In this document: positions 1 to 8,340 of the stretch, piece by piece
How positions within the stretch are numbered: the first letter of the stretch is position 1
Layout of the letters: the number at the start of each line of letters is the position of its first letter
Assembly: GCA_964434955.1 (NCBI GenBank)
Contig: CAYSXI010000031.1
Span: 1-36,848, forward strand
DNA length: 36,848 nt
Reading direction: 5' to 3'
DNA from: JANQLU01 sp964434955
GTDB taxonomy: Bacteria > Planctomycetota > Planctomycetia > Pirellulales > Pirellulaceae
Translations under genes and position numbers: made by a program
The notes under the pieces: model-generated
Databases searched by the model: none
The model's input: the letters and a program-made list of their open reading frames with translations, nothing else
Told to the model about the DNA's origin: nothing

Positions 1-671
1 GAATAAACCGGACGTTCCGGCAACTTGAAGGGTATGGGCCCGATAATTTTTCCCGTGTCCACGTTTACCGAATAGTAGAAGTATTGCTTGTTCTTTCGAA
101 ACTCATGGATATCGCGACTTACAAGAAACAGCTGGTTGCCACTTTTCGCAACGTTGATCAATCGAAGATCCAAAAGCGCTTTTGACTTTTCGTAATCGAC
201 AAGCTGCCGCGTTTTCTTACCGTCAAAAACAAAAATACCTTCGCCCTTCACGGGCTTGCTATCGAATCGGCGGTAGTCATATTTCTGAAAGACAACCAAA
301 TCGTCGCTCACGACCATTTGGTAGAGGTAATCCAAGTTGTTCTTGCTAATTCGAAGCGGCTGACGCAATTCCCGGTTCTTGTAGTAGTAAGGCAGCTTTT
401 TCAAGTCCGTCGATTTTGCACTGTCTTTCAGCAAAGAGTGCCCGACCGGAAGATGATAGGTTCGTCCTTCGTAATTGATGAAAAATCCTTTGTCATTGGC
501 TGCCAAAGTCGAATTGTACAGACTGGGTCTCCAGCGACTTTTGCGATCGAATATCGCGCGCTCGCTGAATATCATGTCGAAGCCATCAACCGTGTAATTT
601 TTCTGAGCGGAAAGCGCCGAACTGAAAGCCAGCAAAGCCAGAACTGAAAACAAGCACCGCCGCCCCATCAT
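1..671 (-). CDS. Exported hypothetical protein, 3' end outside the window
   Basis: An open minus-strand frame runs from an ATG at 671 (second ATG at 668) to the left edge without a stop, giving about 223 residues. It begins MMGRRCLFSVLALLAFSSALSAQ, a clear Sec signal peptide with probable cleavage after the A-x-A-like SALSA. The mature part has alternating hydrophobic strands and lysine/tyrosine-rich turns (for example YYYKNRELRQ and FVFDGKKTRQLVDY), which could suit a beta-propeller or other all-beta fold, but I recognise no family. It is the third gene in the same direction after the sigma factor and kinase, 234 bases behind the kinase stop, so it may be independently transcribed. The frame is supported by length, signal peptide and absence of stops. 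Confidence 0.7.
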   Translation of the reverse strand, partial: MMGRRCLFSVLALLAFSSALSAQKNYTVDGFDMIFSERAIFDRKSRWRPSLYNSTLAANDKGFFINYEGRTYHLPVGHSLLKDSAKSTDLKKLPYYYKNRELRQPLRISKNNLDYLYQMVVSDDLVVFQKYDYRRFDSKPVKGEGIFVFDGKKTRQLVDYEKSKALLDLRLINVAKSGNQLFLVSRDIHEFRKNKQYFYYSVNVDTGKIIGPIPFKLPERPVY

Positions 672-782
672 TCCGAGAAACGTACCTGACGCTCCCTGGC
701 CAAGCAAACTCACGAGCCACCCCATTTGCAATCCGAAACGCATAACCCCCACCCTCCATTCGTCGACACGCTTGCACGGCTG

Positions 783-815
783 TGCATAACCATTGCCAGC
801 TATGCATAACCATTG
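783..815. repeat. Short 20-bp direct duplication
   Basis: The 13-mer TGCATAACCATTG occurs at 783-795 and again at 803-815, a period of 20 bases, in the gap between the kinase stop and the exported protein. The flanking bases differ, so this is a small tandem duplication or a pair of binding sites. No gene is visible in 672-905. Confidence 0.6.
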
Positions 816-905
816 TCTGCGACAATGAGTTGCCGCGCAAGGCGAGACGTCACGCAATATCCGGTCCATTGATTCACCACGCCCGGTGACACGAGGCTTA
901 TCAAA

Positions 906-3900
906 CTACCGAGATTTGCCACCACGAAAGTCGGGCGAAGGTGGTCGACGAAAGCGCCCGAAATAACGCCGACTTCCGCCCCATCCCCAGGGACGGTCGC
1001 TCAACTCCTGAGCGATCGCTTCGGCTTGAGCACATTCCTCGAAGAAGCCGAGTTCGAGATGCGCCAATGCGAGGCTGTGATAAAGGCTGGACATAACGCG
1101 CGAATTGAACGGATTTTCATTCGAACGGCTGTAAACAGTAAAATCTCGGATGATTCGATTGACTTGGCTCCGAGCCTCACGAACGGTCGCGGCATCGTCA
1201 GTCTTTCGGCCATATTCCAAGAGCGAATCTGCCTTTTGTTTCTTATTGAGCGTCAAGTGAATCTGGTAGGCCTGAATTTCCGGATGCTTCTCCGCCAGCT
1301 TCTCGATCTGAGCGGTTGCTGCATCAAAGGCTCGATTCGCGTCATCAATTTTTCCTTCTGCCGAATCGATTAATGCCATTTTTCGATGACAATTGGCTTC
1401 CAGCAATTGATACTGACTGACGTTCGGAAACCGCTCGATTAACTGTCGGCAGATGCCCATCGCACGGGCAATTTTCTTTCGAGCGTCGTCGTTATCCACG
1501 ATCGATTTGAGCCGGGTATCTGCCAAGGATAGCGTGTCCGCCAAATCGAACTTGAATTGCGGGTTGTTCTTGAAGGAGTCGGAGAGCAATCCCAGGTTGT
1601 CGATGGCCGACTCGAAATGCTTGGAAGCCGAATCGAAGTCATTATTCAACATGGCGAAGACAAGTTGATGCCGCTGGGTTTCCGTCAACGCGATCAAGAA
1701 TCGATGATCGAATGGATCGGTTTCCACCAGGCGTCGAAAGATCCCCGCCGCTCGGTCCAACTCCGCGCGAACGGCTTCGGTCGGGTTCATCTTCTTTCGA
1801 ATACGTTCGGCGAGCGGGCTATTACCGAAATTGGATCGATCATCTTTCGGCTGTTTGTTGAGTTCGAGGCCGATTTCGGTCGATCCATTGCGAATCATCA
1901 TTTGCCCCAGCAGGTCGAGGGTCAAACCGAGTTGATACTGAATCTCGAGGGAATCCGGTGAGTCCTTCGCTTCACGCGCGAGAAGCATTTTTGCTTCGCG
2001 AAAGTAAAGCATGGATTGGGCAACGTTGGCGTCTTCATTGCTCATGACGCAAAGATCATTGAGAACCTGAGCCACTTTCAATTTGTATTCCAGATTCGTT
2101 TCGTCTTCCCGCGATTTGGCCCGATAGCTATCCAAGGCTTTTTTCAGCGAGCTCTCTGCCAACTCAAACTCGGACAATCGCGTGTAAATCATGCCCAGAT
2201 GGTGTTGGGCTTCGGCGATCTTCAGCTGAATTTCTGGGCGACCCGAATCCTGGGCGGCGAAGTCTTCGTAAAACCGAATCAACGAATTCAAAAGGTCCGC
2301 ATCGTCGGGCGTCAATGTTGCCGTCGTTCGCGGGGCCTTGGAGCCACCAAACTCAAACTCGTAGGAAACCGGCATTCCACGCGAAGACAGGTTGTCGCGA
2401 ATCTCTTCGAAGGCATCCATCGCCAGCATCAGGTACGATTCGGCCTGCCACTGGGCAGCCGTCGTTTCCTTGAGGCTCTTTTTGATCTCTTCCTTCTGCT
2501 TGACCAAAAGTTCCTTCTGATCTTCAAGCGTTTCCGTTTGTTTTTGCAATTTTGTCTTGGCTGTGTTCGCTTCCGTCAACGCGGCGTTAGTTCGAAAGTT
2601 ACTGACCGTTGAAATGACCGCGACCGCCAAAAGCAGAAACATGGCGAGGGCCGTCAACGAAGCGACCGCCGGGTTCCTTCGACTCCATCGCCACAAACGC
2701 TCAACCGAATTAGCGCGGCGGGATTGGATCGGCCGGTCTTCCAGAAACAACTGCAAGTCGGCGGCCATTTTTCCCGCCGTCGCATAGCGACTTTCGGGAT
2801 CGGTTGCCGTCGCTTTCAGAATGATCGTTTCCAAGTCTCGTGGGATATGAGGATTCAACTTTCGCGGTGCCGTCAAAGCACCCGACGTTTTGTTCTTAAA
2901 AAGCTGCGCGTGATTCTGCTGGCCAAATGCCTGCTCGAGCGTCGCAAGCTCATACAGACTGAGCCCCAAACTGTAGATGTCGCTGCGGTGATCCACCTTG
3001 CCGGCAACCTGCTCCGGCGCCATGTATCGCAGGGTCCCAACGGTGTCCCCAGTCCGGGTCAAATCGTCATGCTCAAAGGGCTTGGCCAAACCGAAATCGG
3101 CAACCCAAACGACGCCTTTGGAGTCGAGCAACAAATTGGAAGGTTTGATGTCGCGATGGACGACTTTGCAGTTGTGAGCGTAGTTGAGCGCATCGGCGAC
3201 CTGAAAGCCGAGGCGGGCAATGCTGGTCCAGTAGGGTCGACCCAACGAACCCAGGTTAAGATTCTTGTCGGCAACCGCCTCAAAAGTTTCCGACGAGTCA
3301 TTGGAGTCGGTGACTTCGAAACCACGGGACTCGACACCTGTCTGCTCAGCCGTCATCTGGAAAAGATCGAAGGTATCGTCGCCGCGAGATTGACCAGGCT
3401 CAAGATCCTCCGGATCGCCGACGACCGTCGAGTCTCCGCGATTGAGATTGATCGTCGGCGATTGAGAAGGAACTCGAGTATCGTTCGAAATCACCCGCGA
3501 CGATTCCGATTCGTTTTCGATCCTTCGCCGTCGGTTGTACTGCCCCACCCTTAACGCATTCGCGTGACTAATGGCAGAAGATTCAGCGGACCCGCTGCTC
3601 GAATCTGCGATGCCTTTCAAAGAGATCGATGCCGCATTCTCGTCATTGGCCAGCGTGAGCCGAAGTGCCGCGACGACATCCTCGATCGTGACGCCATCGA
3701 TAAATTGCATCGCGTAGTAATGGGTTTCTTCGAATTGGCCGAACCCAAACACCGGAACAATATTGCTGTGATGAAGCCCCGCAGCGGACCTGGCTTCCCG
3801 GGCAAATCGGGCAACCCGCTTGGCCGACGGAATCGCGTTGTCATGAAGTAGCTTCAGGGCAACCCGTCGCTGAAGCGTTTTCTGAAAGGCTTCGTAAACG

Positions 3901-4223
3901 ATGCCCATTCCGCCACGGCCAATTTCGCGAACAATTTGATAGTCCTCGATACAATCGGGATGCTTCGAAGTTTGGCTCGCGATCTGATTGCGCTCGCCTT
4001 GCTCCACATCTTTCAGCTGTTCCATCCATTGAATGGACGGAAACAATTCGCGAATGTCTTCCTCGTGTTCGGGGTGATTCTCGACGTACCAACTGATCGA
4101 AGGATTCACGCCTTCGCGACATTCGGAAGCGAACTTTTCAATCAACTGATCGATATCCACACTTACACGACTTCCGCGGCTATTCGCGGATGACTTCGAA
4201 GGATCTGGATTCTTATTGATCAT
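906..4223 (-). CDS. Membrane-anchored Hanks-type Ser/Thr protein kinase with C-terminal TPR-like region
   Basis: The product is a eukaryotic-like protein kinase, probably phosphorylating Ser/Thr in response to a signal coupled to the neighbouring sigma factor. From the ATG at 4223 it has about 1105 residues. Visible motifs are the glycine loop GRGGMGIVYEA (about 102-112), catalytic Lys in VALK (124), HRDIKPSN (356-363), DFG (376-378) and APE (402-404), so it should be active. About 140 Ser/Asp/Glu-rich residues (187-327) are inserted between the lobes. A single transmembrane helix (about 518-543) follows the kinase, then a Lys/Glu-rich coiled coil (545-595) and a long helical TPR-like region. 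An upstream in-frame TTG at 4232 is possible, but AAGG lies at better spacing to the ATG. The sigma gene ends 11 bases upstream, so the two are surely co-transcribed. Confidence 0.93.
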   Translation of the reverse strand: MINKNPDPSKSSANSRGSRVSVDIDQLIEKFASECREGVNPSISWYVENHPEHEEDIRELFPSIQWMEQLKDVEQGERNQIASQTSKHPDCIEDYQIVREIGRGGMGIVYEAFQKTLQRRVALKLLHDNAIPSAKRVARFAREARSAAGLHHSNIVPVFGFGQFEETHYYAMQFIDGVTIEDVVAALRLTLANDENAASISLKGIADSSSGSAESSAISHANALRVGQYNRRRRIENESESSRVISNDTRVPSQSPTINLNRGDSTVVGDPEDLEPGQSRGDDTFDLFQMTAEQTGVESRGFEVTDSNDSSETFEAVADKNLNLGSLGRPYWTSIARLGFQVADALNYAHNCKVVHRDIKPSNLLLDSKGVVWVADFGLAKPFEHDDLTRTGDTVGTLRYMAPEQVAGKVDHRSDIYSLGLSLYELATLEQAFGQQNHAQLFKNKTSGALTAPRKLNPHIPRDLETIILKATATDPESRYATAGKMAADLQLFLEDRPIQSRRANSVERLWRWSRRNPAVASLTALAMFLLLAVAVISTVSNFRTNAALTEANTAKTKLQKQTETLEDQKELLVKQKEEIKKSLKETTAAQWQAESYLMLAMDAFEEIRDNLSSRGMPVSYEFEFGGSKAPRTTATLTPDDADLLNSLIRFYEDFAAQDSGRPEIQLKIAEAQHHLGMIYTRLSEFELAESSLKKALDSYRAKSREDETNLEYKLKVAQVLNDLCVMSNEDANVAQSMLYFREAKMLLAREAKDSPDSLEIQYQLGLTLDLLGQMMIRNGSTEIGLELNKQPKDDRSNFGNSPLAERIRKKMNPTEAVRAELDRAAGIFRRLVETDPFDHRFLIALTETQRHQLVFAMLNNDFDSASKHFESAIDNLGLLSDSFKNNPQFKFDLADTLSLADTRLKSIVDNDDARKKIARAMGICRQLIERFPNVSQYQLLEANCHRKMALIDSAEGKIDDANRAFDAATAQIEKLAEKHPEIQAYQIHLTLNKKQKADSLLEYGRKTDDAATVREARSQVNRIIRDFTVYSRSNENPFNSRVMSSLYHSLALAHLELGFFEECAQAEAIAQELSDRPWGWGGSRRYFGRFRRPPSPDFRGGKSR

Positions 4224-4234
4224 TTGCGACAACC

Positions 4235-4849
4235 TTAGAGGTTTTCACTGTCGACGGCCGAACGCAATTTTTGCAAAGCGCGAATGTATCTTTTGCTTGC
4301 CGCAGATTTGTCGAGCGAAAGCACTTCTGCGACTTCGTTGTTGTTAAGTTCCTCGAGATGTCGCAGCACGAGAACTTCGCGATCAATCTCCGACATGGAC
4401 TCCAGGGCAATTCGAATTTTGTCAATTTGTTCTTGCCGAACTGCCGCCTGACTGGGCGAGGTGATGTTACCTATTAAATGCGCCGCAATCGAAAAAGAAT
4501 TGGTCATTCCTGGACTTTTTTGCCCCATGGTGACTTCCCGTTTCACATCGCGCATCTGGGCACCCAGGTGTCGACGTTGCGTATCGATCAAAGTTTGCAA
4601 AGTCAGTTGGCGGGCCCAAATGAAGAAGGGCACGTTGGGCGCATCGAGGAAATCCTGGATTCGGCGCTGAACTTCCATATAGGCTTCCTGCAAAATGTCA
4701 TCACCTTCGACGCGACTCAGCAAACGGGGATCGAGTCGGAAATGAATCAAGCGCGCAAGTCGATCGCGATATTGCGAAAACACCTTTGCAATATTTTCCG
4801 GTCCCGAACTTAGCAATTCGAGTTCCGCTTTATCCTGAATCTCATCCAT
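4235..4849 (-). CDS. ECF-type RNA polymerase sigma factor (planctomycete sigma/kinase pair)
   Basis: The product directs RNA polymerase to a specific promoter set. It is about 204 residues from the ATG at 4849; a GTG two codons upstream (4855) is the longer option. Region 2 contains the core-binding DILQEAYMEVQ stretch and FFIWARQLTLQTLIDTQRRHL. Region 4 contains REVLVLRHLEELNNNEVAEVL followed by a recognition-helix-like KSAASKRYIRALQKL. No anti-sigma gene is present; instead a transmembrane kinase follows almost immediately, a common planctomycete arrangement in which the kinase probably controls the sigma factor. It resembles the planctomycete-specific sigma-70 subfamilies, but the exact ECF group cannot be assigned by eye. 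Confidence 0.9.
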   Translation of the reverse strand: MDEIQDKAELELLSSGPENIAKVFSQYRDRLARLIHFRLDPRLLSRVEGDDILQEAYMEVQRRIQDFLDAPNVPFFIWARQLTLQTLIDTQRRHLGAQMRDVKREVTMGQKSPGMTNSFSIAAHLIGNITSPSQAAVRQEQIDKIRIALESMSEIDREVLVLRHLEELNNNEVAEVLSLDKSAASKRYIRALQKLRSAVDSENL

Positions 4850-4998
4850 TTGCACTTTTTTTACCGGTCATTTTTGCTTGTCGTGGACATGAATTTTCGA
4901 TCGCCAGTTCCTGCGTGCTCATGTTTGGGCTGATGGAAGCTCCTGATTTGCATTGGATCACTGAGCTCAGACTCAAAATATAGACTTTTTGGTGCCGG

Positions 4999-5042
4999 AA
5001 AAACGACGACAATTGCGGCTTGGCCCCGGCCACGTCGTTTTT
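4999..5042. terminator. Long terminator-like hairpin in an intergenic region
   Basis: AAAAACGACG (4999-5008) and CGTCGTTTTT (5033-5042) are perfect 10-bp inverted arms with a 24-base interior that contains a second GGCC-cc-GGCC palindrome. The A-run on one side and T-run on the other give a bidirectional terminator shape. Neither adjacent gene is transcribed towards it, so what it would terminate is unclear. Confidence 0.45.
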
Positions 5043-5165
5043 CACCAGATAGCCATCCGTTTCGCCGGTTTATGACGATTGACTAAGGCGCTTTTCGGGC
5101 CATAATTGTGGCCAGATTTGGCAATGCTCGCCATTTGCTGGGCAGGATAACTAACGGTGATCTGG

Positions 5166-5205
5166 TTTGCCGCTTTCTGGGAATTCTTTGCCGCTTTCTG
5201 GGAAT
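5166..5205. repeat. 21-bp direct duplication
   Basis: TTTGCCGCTTTCTGGGAAT occurs at 5166-5184 and 5187-5205. It is an exact 19-base match with a 21-base period, a recent tandem duplication in non-coding DNA. Confidence 0.75.
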
Positions 5206-5446
5206 CCAACGCCGGGCCCGCGACAAGCTTTTTGCAAGCATCCGCAATCCCCAAAGTTAGACGAAACACCGCTAACCAACTCTTAACGGGGCTCTGAATT
5301 TATTGATGGAAAGATTTCACCAATTATTCACATTTGCCCCTTAGAAAAAATCAACCGCAATTGATAAGATAAGCCATCTTGGCAAAGGGCCATGGAATGG
5401 CAACTTTCTCTTGCTTTCTTATTCATTTTCTTATTAAGGAGCCCTC

Positions 5447-6541
5447 ATGGGTACAGATTTCATTGGAAAGTCCCAACGAAATCGCAAAGCGTTCACGTTG
5501 GTGGAGCTCTTGGTGGTCATCGCCATCATCGGCATTTTGATTGCGTTGTTGTTGCCAGCTGTTCAACAGGTTCGCGCTGCTGCACGACGAACGCAGTGTT
5601 CCAACAACATCAAGAACTTGGCGATTGCGACTCACAATTACGAGTCCAACTACAAGCGAATTCCTCCAGGACTTTGGTGTTCTGAGTACGATTCGTCCGC
5701 AACCAGCACGCCTTACACTTTGCGTTTCTACTCGCAGCCGCTGTTCGTTCACTTGCTTCCGTTCATGGAGCAAAATCAGGTCTACACAACCTGGAATTTT
5801 GCCAAGAACGCCGACGCCGCGAAGACGAACTCAATTGACCAGGACACGGGAACACTCACGGAAAACGCCATGACGGCGAAACGAATTGAGTCCTTCCGCT
5901 GCCCGATGGACTTCGATCTTGGAAGCCCTGCCGAATACGATTATTCGAATATTGGCTACCCACAAGGCTATTTCGGAATTTCAAGTTACATCGGAAATGG
6001 CGGGACTCACTCGACTTACTTCCGCGAAGCGGAGATGCAAAACAATGGCGCGTTTTACATGACGGGCCCCGGATCCAAACCCGGTTCGTGGTTGGTGAAC
6101 CTGGTCGAAAACGCAAAGCCCGCAACCTTGGCATCATTCCGCGACGGTACGTCGTACACGTTCCTGTTTGGCGAGCGATATCACGACGACGTTAACTTTG
6201 ACACGTTGTTGTACCAATCGGCAGGCGCGGCCCGATTCCCCATTTCGCATTACGGTGCCTGGGGCTGGTTTGGTGGCGGCAATGGAACGGCTCATGTCCT
6301 GGGCAGTACGGAGGTTCCTCTGAATTACCGGACGCCTGCAGATGCACCATCTTCTGGTGGCGGAGCTGCATTTGACGCAGTTGACCAACGACTATCGGCA
6401 TTCGGTTCGGGACATCCGACCGGAGCGAACTTTGCGTTTACGGATTGTTCGGTTCGATTCGTTGGAAACACGGTTGATTTCGTGACTTACCAAGCGTTGA
6501 GTACACGACAAAACTACGAAAATCTTTGGGGCGAATATTAG
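5447..6541 (+). CDS. DUF1559 type II secretion/type IV pilin-like protein (pseudopilin)
   Basis: The product (364 residues) is a planctomycete DUF1559 protein with a type IV prepilin N-terminus: a short basic leader, then A-FTLVELLVVIAIIGIL at about 15-30, cut by prepilin peptidase and methylated on Phe16, with the conserved Glu at position 5 of the mature protein (E20). The residue before the cut is Ala rather than the usual Gly. The C-terminal family motif appears as HPTGANFAFTDCSV, with Cys in place of the usual Gly after Asp. The start is fixed by AAGGAG at 5435-5440, seven bases before the ATG. It is followed by its own terminator, so it is a single-gene transcript. DUF1559 proteins occur in many copies per planctomycete genome; the role is thought to be envelope- or secretion-related but is not established. 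Confidence 0.95.
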   Translation: MGTDFIGKSQRNRKAFTLVELLVVIAIIGILIALLLPAVQQVRAAARRTQCSNNIKNLAIATHNYESNYKRIPPGLWCSEYDSSATSTPYTLRFYSQPLFVHLLPFMEQNQVYTTWNFAKNADAAKTNSIDQDTGTLTENAMTAKRIESFRCPMDFDLGSPAEYDYSNIGYPQGYFGISSYIGNGGTHSTYFREAEMQNNGAFYMTGPGSKPGSWLVNLVENAKPATLASFRDGTSYTFLFGERYHDDVNFDTLLYQSAGAARFPISHYGAWGWFGGGNGTAHVLGSTEVPLNYRTPADAPSSGGGAAFDAVDQRLSAFGSGHPTGANFAFTDCSVRFVGNTVDFVTYQALSTRQNYENLWGEY

Positions 6542-6580
6542 TCGCCCTCAAGTCGAGATCCTCGGCAAGCATATCAATTC

Positions 6581-6612
6581 AAAGTCCGACCTGTTCAGGT
6601 CGGACTTTTTTT
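6581..6612 (+). terminator. Intrinsic terminator of the DUF1559 gene
   Basis: A near-perfect 12-13 bp stem (AAGTCCGACCTG paired with CAGGTCGGACTT) with a tiny loop is followed by a run of seven T. It starts 40 bases after the stop codon. Confidence 0.93.
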
Positions 6613-6732
6613 GTGGGGCACGTTTTTTGCGGTCGACCAACCAGCGCGCCCCTCATTTGAGAACCAAAAAGAAATTCATTAGGCTTAGAACAACTGAGCT
6701 TTAGAAGCGGAACAGGAATGAAAGGAACGAAA

Positions 6733-7200
6733 ATGACTCGGCAGATTACTTTCGGACTAATCGCGTTGGCGTGCGTGGCGATGATTGGATGCGGTGGCCG
6801 TCCAAAGCTTGCTGAAGTTGAGGGTCAGGTGCTCATCGACGGCGAACCCGTTGAAGGGATTGAGATCAAATACATTCCGGACCCGGAATCGGGTAACGAG
6901 GGACGATTCTCAACCGGCAAAACCAATGCCGAAGGAAAATTCACTTTGGTTTACGATGACGAAGACAAATTGCCCGGTGCTTCGATTGGACAATGCCGGA
7001 TTCTTGTTCGCGATTTGTTGCCGGCTTACACCAGTCGCGACGCGGAGCCCCAGCCTTCACGGATCGCACTGAAATACAGCGAGGCAAACACGACGCCGCT
7101 TCGCCAAACCGTCGAATCGGGAATCGTCAACAATCACGTCTTCAAATTCAGTTCCGACGAAGTCGAAGAAGAGCGGGCGGCAAACGCCAACAAAGAATAG
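6733..7200 (+). CDS. Small lipoprotein with carboxypeptidase-regulatory-like beta-sandwich
   Basis: From the ATG at 6733 the product has 155 residues and starts MTRQITFGLIALACVAMIGC, a lipoprotein signal peptide with lipid attachment expected on Cys20. The mature part (VEGQVLIDGEPVEGIEIKYI ... TNAEGKFTLVY) has the pattern of the carboxypeptidase regulatory-like/transthyretin-like fold found in many small planctomycete lipoproteins that often sit beside DUF1559 genes, as here. AAAGGAA (6721-6727) is five bases before this ATG; the in-frame ATG at 6718 is less well placed. The C-terminus is highly charged (EVEEERAANANKE). Substrate and partner are unknown. Confidence 0.85.
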   Translation: MTRQITFGLIALACVAMIGCGGRPKLAEVEGQVLIDGEPVEGIEIKYIPDPESGNEGRFSTGKTNAEGKFTLVYDDEDKLPGASIGQCRILVRDLLPAYTSRDAEPQPSRIALKYSEANTTPLRQTVESGIVNNHVFKFSSDEVEEERAANANKE

Positions 7201-7398
7201 CGCGCCTCTAAAAACCATCGCTCAGCTCGGGGGCGATAGGTGCCGATTGGCGGGCTTTCACCACCCAATTTCTTTTCAAAAACTTGTTGAATGGCTGTCC
7301 ACGCCGATATTTGTGGCCGGTAATATCGAGGCGAGAAATCGTTTCACGGAAAAGTCCAACAGTTCAAACTGCTATTTGAAAGAATATCGGAGTCAAAA

Positions 7399-8163
7399 AT
7401 GCGAAAAATGGCCCTCATTTGTTGTTTTGCAGCCTGCTGTCTGATGGCGGCTGACGCTTTTGCCCAGCGTGGTGGCGAAGGCGGACGTGGTGGCGAAGGC
7501 GGTCGCGGTCGCGGTGGTGAAGGCGGCCGAGGCGGTGAAGGTGGCCGAGGCGGCGGATTCGGTTCTCAAGATCGTGGACCTCAAGATCGTGGACCTCAAG
7601 ATCGTGGCCCAAGGGGCGTTGGTGGCAATCCGATCATTGCCGCTCTCGATGCCAACAAAGATGGCGTAATCTCTTCCGAGGAAATCTCGAACGCTGCCGA
7701 AGCACTCAAGTCTCTGGACAAGAACAAAGATGGCAAATTGACTCGCGAAGAATTGGCCCCACCAAGAAGTGCACGTGGAGGCGAAGGCGGGCGCGGCGGC
7801 GACGGCGGGCGCGGACGTGGCGGTGAAGGCGGACGCGGAAATTTCAATGCCGACGCCATGATCGACCGTTTGATGGAGAATGATGAAAACGGCGATGGCA
7901 AGTTGTCTGAGGATGAAGTTCCTGAGCGGATGCGACGCGGATTCTCGAGAATGGATGCCGACGAAGACGGTTACATCACCAAAGAAGAAATCAAGAAGAT
8001 GTTCGAAGGCCGTATGGGTCGCGGTGGACGTGGTGGTCGCGGCGGCGAAGGCGGTCGTGGTGGCGAAGGCGGTCGCGGCGGAGGTCGCGGTGGCGACGGT
8101 GGACGTGGCGGCAAAGGCGGTCGTCCTCCACGAGAAGGCGATGGCGGTCGCAACGACGGCTAG
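7399..8163 (+). CDS. Exported EF-hand calcium-binding protein with Gly/Arg/Glu-rich repeats
   Basis: The protein (254 residues) has a signal peptide ending ADAFAQ and four canonical EF-hand loops: DANKDGVISSEE (84-95), DKNKDGKLTREE (107-118), DENGDGKLSEDE (162-173) and DADEDGYITKEE (186-197). All keep Asp at positions 1, 3 or 5 and Glu at 12, so calcium binding is likely. The loops are two pairs separated and flanked by low-complexity GGEGGRGG blocks (23-52, 126-147, 205-254) and a threefold DRGPQ repeat (58-71). An alternative ATG three codons in (7408) also keeps the signal peptide. It is a single-gene unit with its own terminator. Its role (calcium buffering, matrix or scaffold) cannot be read from sequence. 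Confidence 0.9.
   Translation: MRKMALICCFAACCLMAADAFAQRGGEGGRGGEGGRGRGGEGGRGGEGGRGGGFGSQDRGPQDRGPQDRGPRGVGGNPIIAALDANKDGVISSEEISNAAEALKSLDKNKDGKLTREELAPPRSARGGEGGRGGDGGRGRGGEGGRGNFNADAMIDRLMENDENGDGKLSEDEVPERMRRGFSRMDADEDGYITKEEIKKMFEGRMGRGGRGGRGGEGGRGGEGGRGGGRGGDGGRGGKGGRPPREGDGGRNDG
7474..7606 (+). repeat. In-gene repeats coding GGEGGR and DRGPQ blocks
   Basis: Degenerate 9-18 base units of the GGTGGCGAAGGCGG type code the first Gly/Glu/Arg block. An exact 15-base unit (CTCAAGATCGTGGAC) repeated three times at about 7566-7606 codes DRGPQ. A second Gly/Arg block lies at 8014-8145. Such units are prone to length change by slippage. Confidence 0.8.
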
Positions 8164-8182
8164 TCGAATTCAAAACAAAACA

Positions 8183-8214
8183 AAAGCCCGGGTGATTTCA
8201 CTCGGGCTTTTTTT
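8183..8214 (+). terminator. Intrinsic terminator of the EF-hand gene
   Basis: AAAGCCCGGGTGA pairs with TCACTCGGGCTTT (one G-T wobble) around a two-base loop, followed by seven T, 20 bases after the stop codon. Confidence 0.92.
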
Positions 8215-8265
8215 ATCCAATAGTCAGAAATGATTCGACAGGTTTCCGCCTCACTCGACCAGGCT

Positions 8266-8340
8266 CAGTTGATTTAGCCCCGCCGATTTGGCCACCGCCG
8301 ATTTAACCACCGCCGATTTAACCACCGCGGATTTAATCAC
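8266..8340. repeat. 15-bp tandem repeat overlapping the dehydrogenase stop codon
   Basis: Four clear units (CGCCGATTTAACCAC and variants at 8281, 8296, 8311 and 8326) plus a degenerate fifth at 8266 run in tandem. The last unit covers the final codon and TAA stop of the minus-strand gene. Read on the minus strand each unit contains a potential stop (TTAA/TAA), so expansion would not extend the protein. Confidence 0.85.

Larger units (their letters stand above)
4850..5446. other. Intergenic region between divergent sigma and pseudopilin genes
   Basis: No convincing gene is present. It holds a long inverted repeat (4999-5042), a 21-bp direct duplication (5166-5205) and AT-rich sequence before the pseudopilin ribosome site. 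A minus-strand 75-codon frame beginning with GTG (5269) ends right at the inverted repeat. Its Ser-Gln-Lys-Ala-Ala repeats simply reflect the duplication, so I do not call it. Confidence 0.6.

Noticed and set aside
586..840. 84-codon minus-strand frame between the kinase and the exported protein
   Set aside because: It overlaps the start of the signal-peptide gene in another frame, has no ribosome site and a composition typical of a shadow.
5042..5269. 75-codon minus-strand frame ending at the hairpin
   Set aside because: GTG start, no ribosome site, and its SQKAAKNSQKAA repeat simply reflects the 21-bp DNA duplication. Kept only as a note in the hairpin finding.
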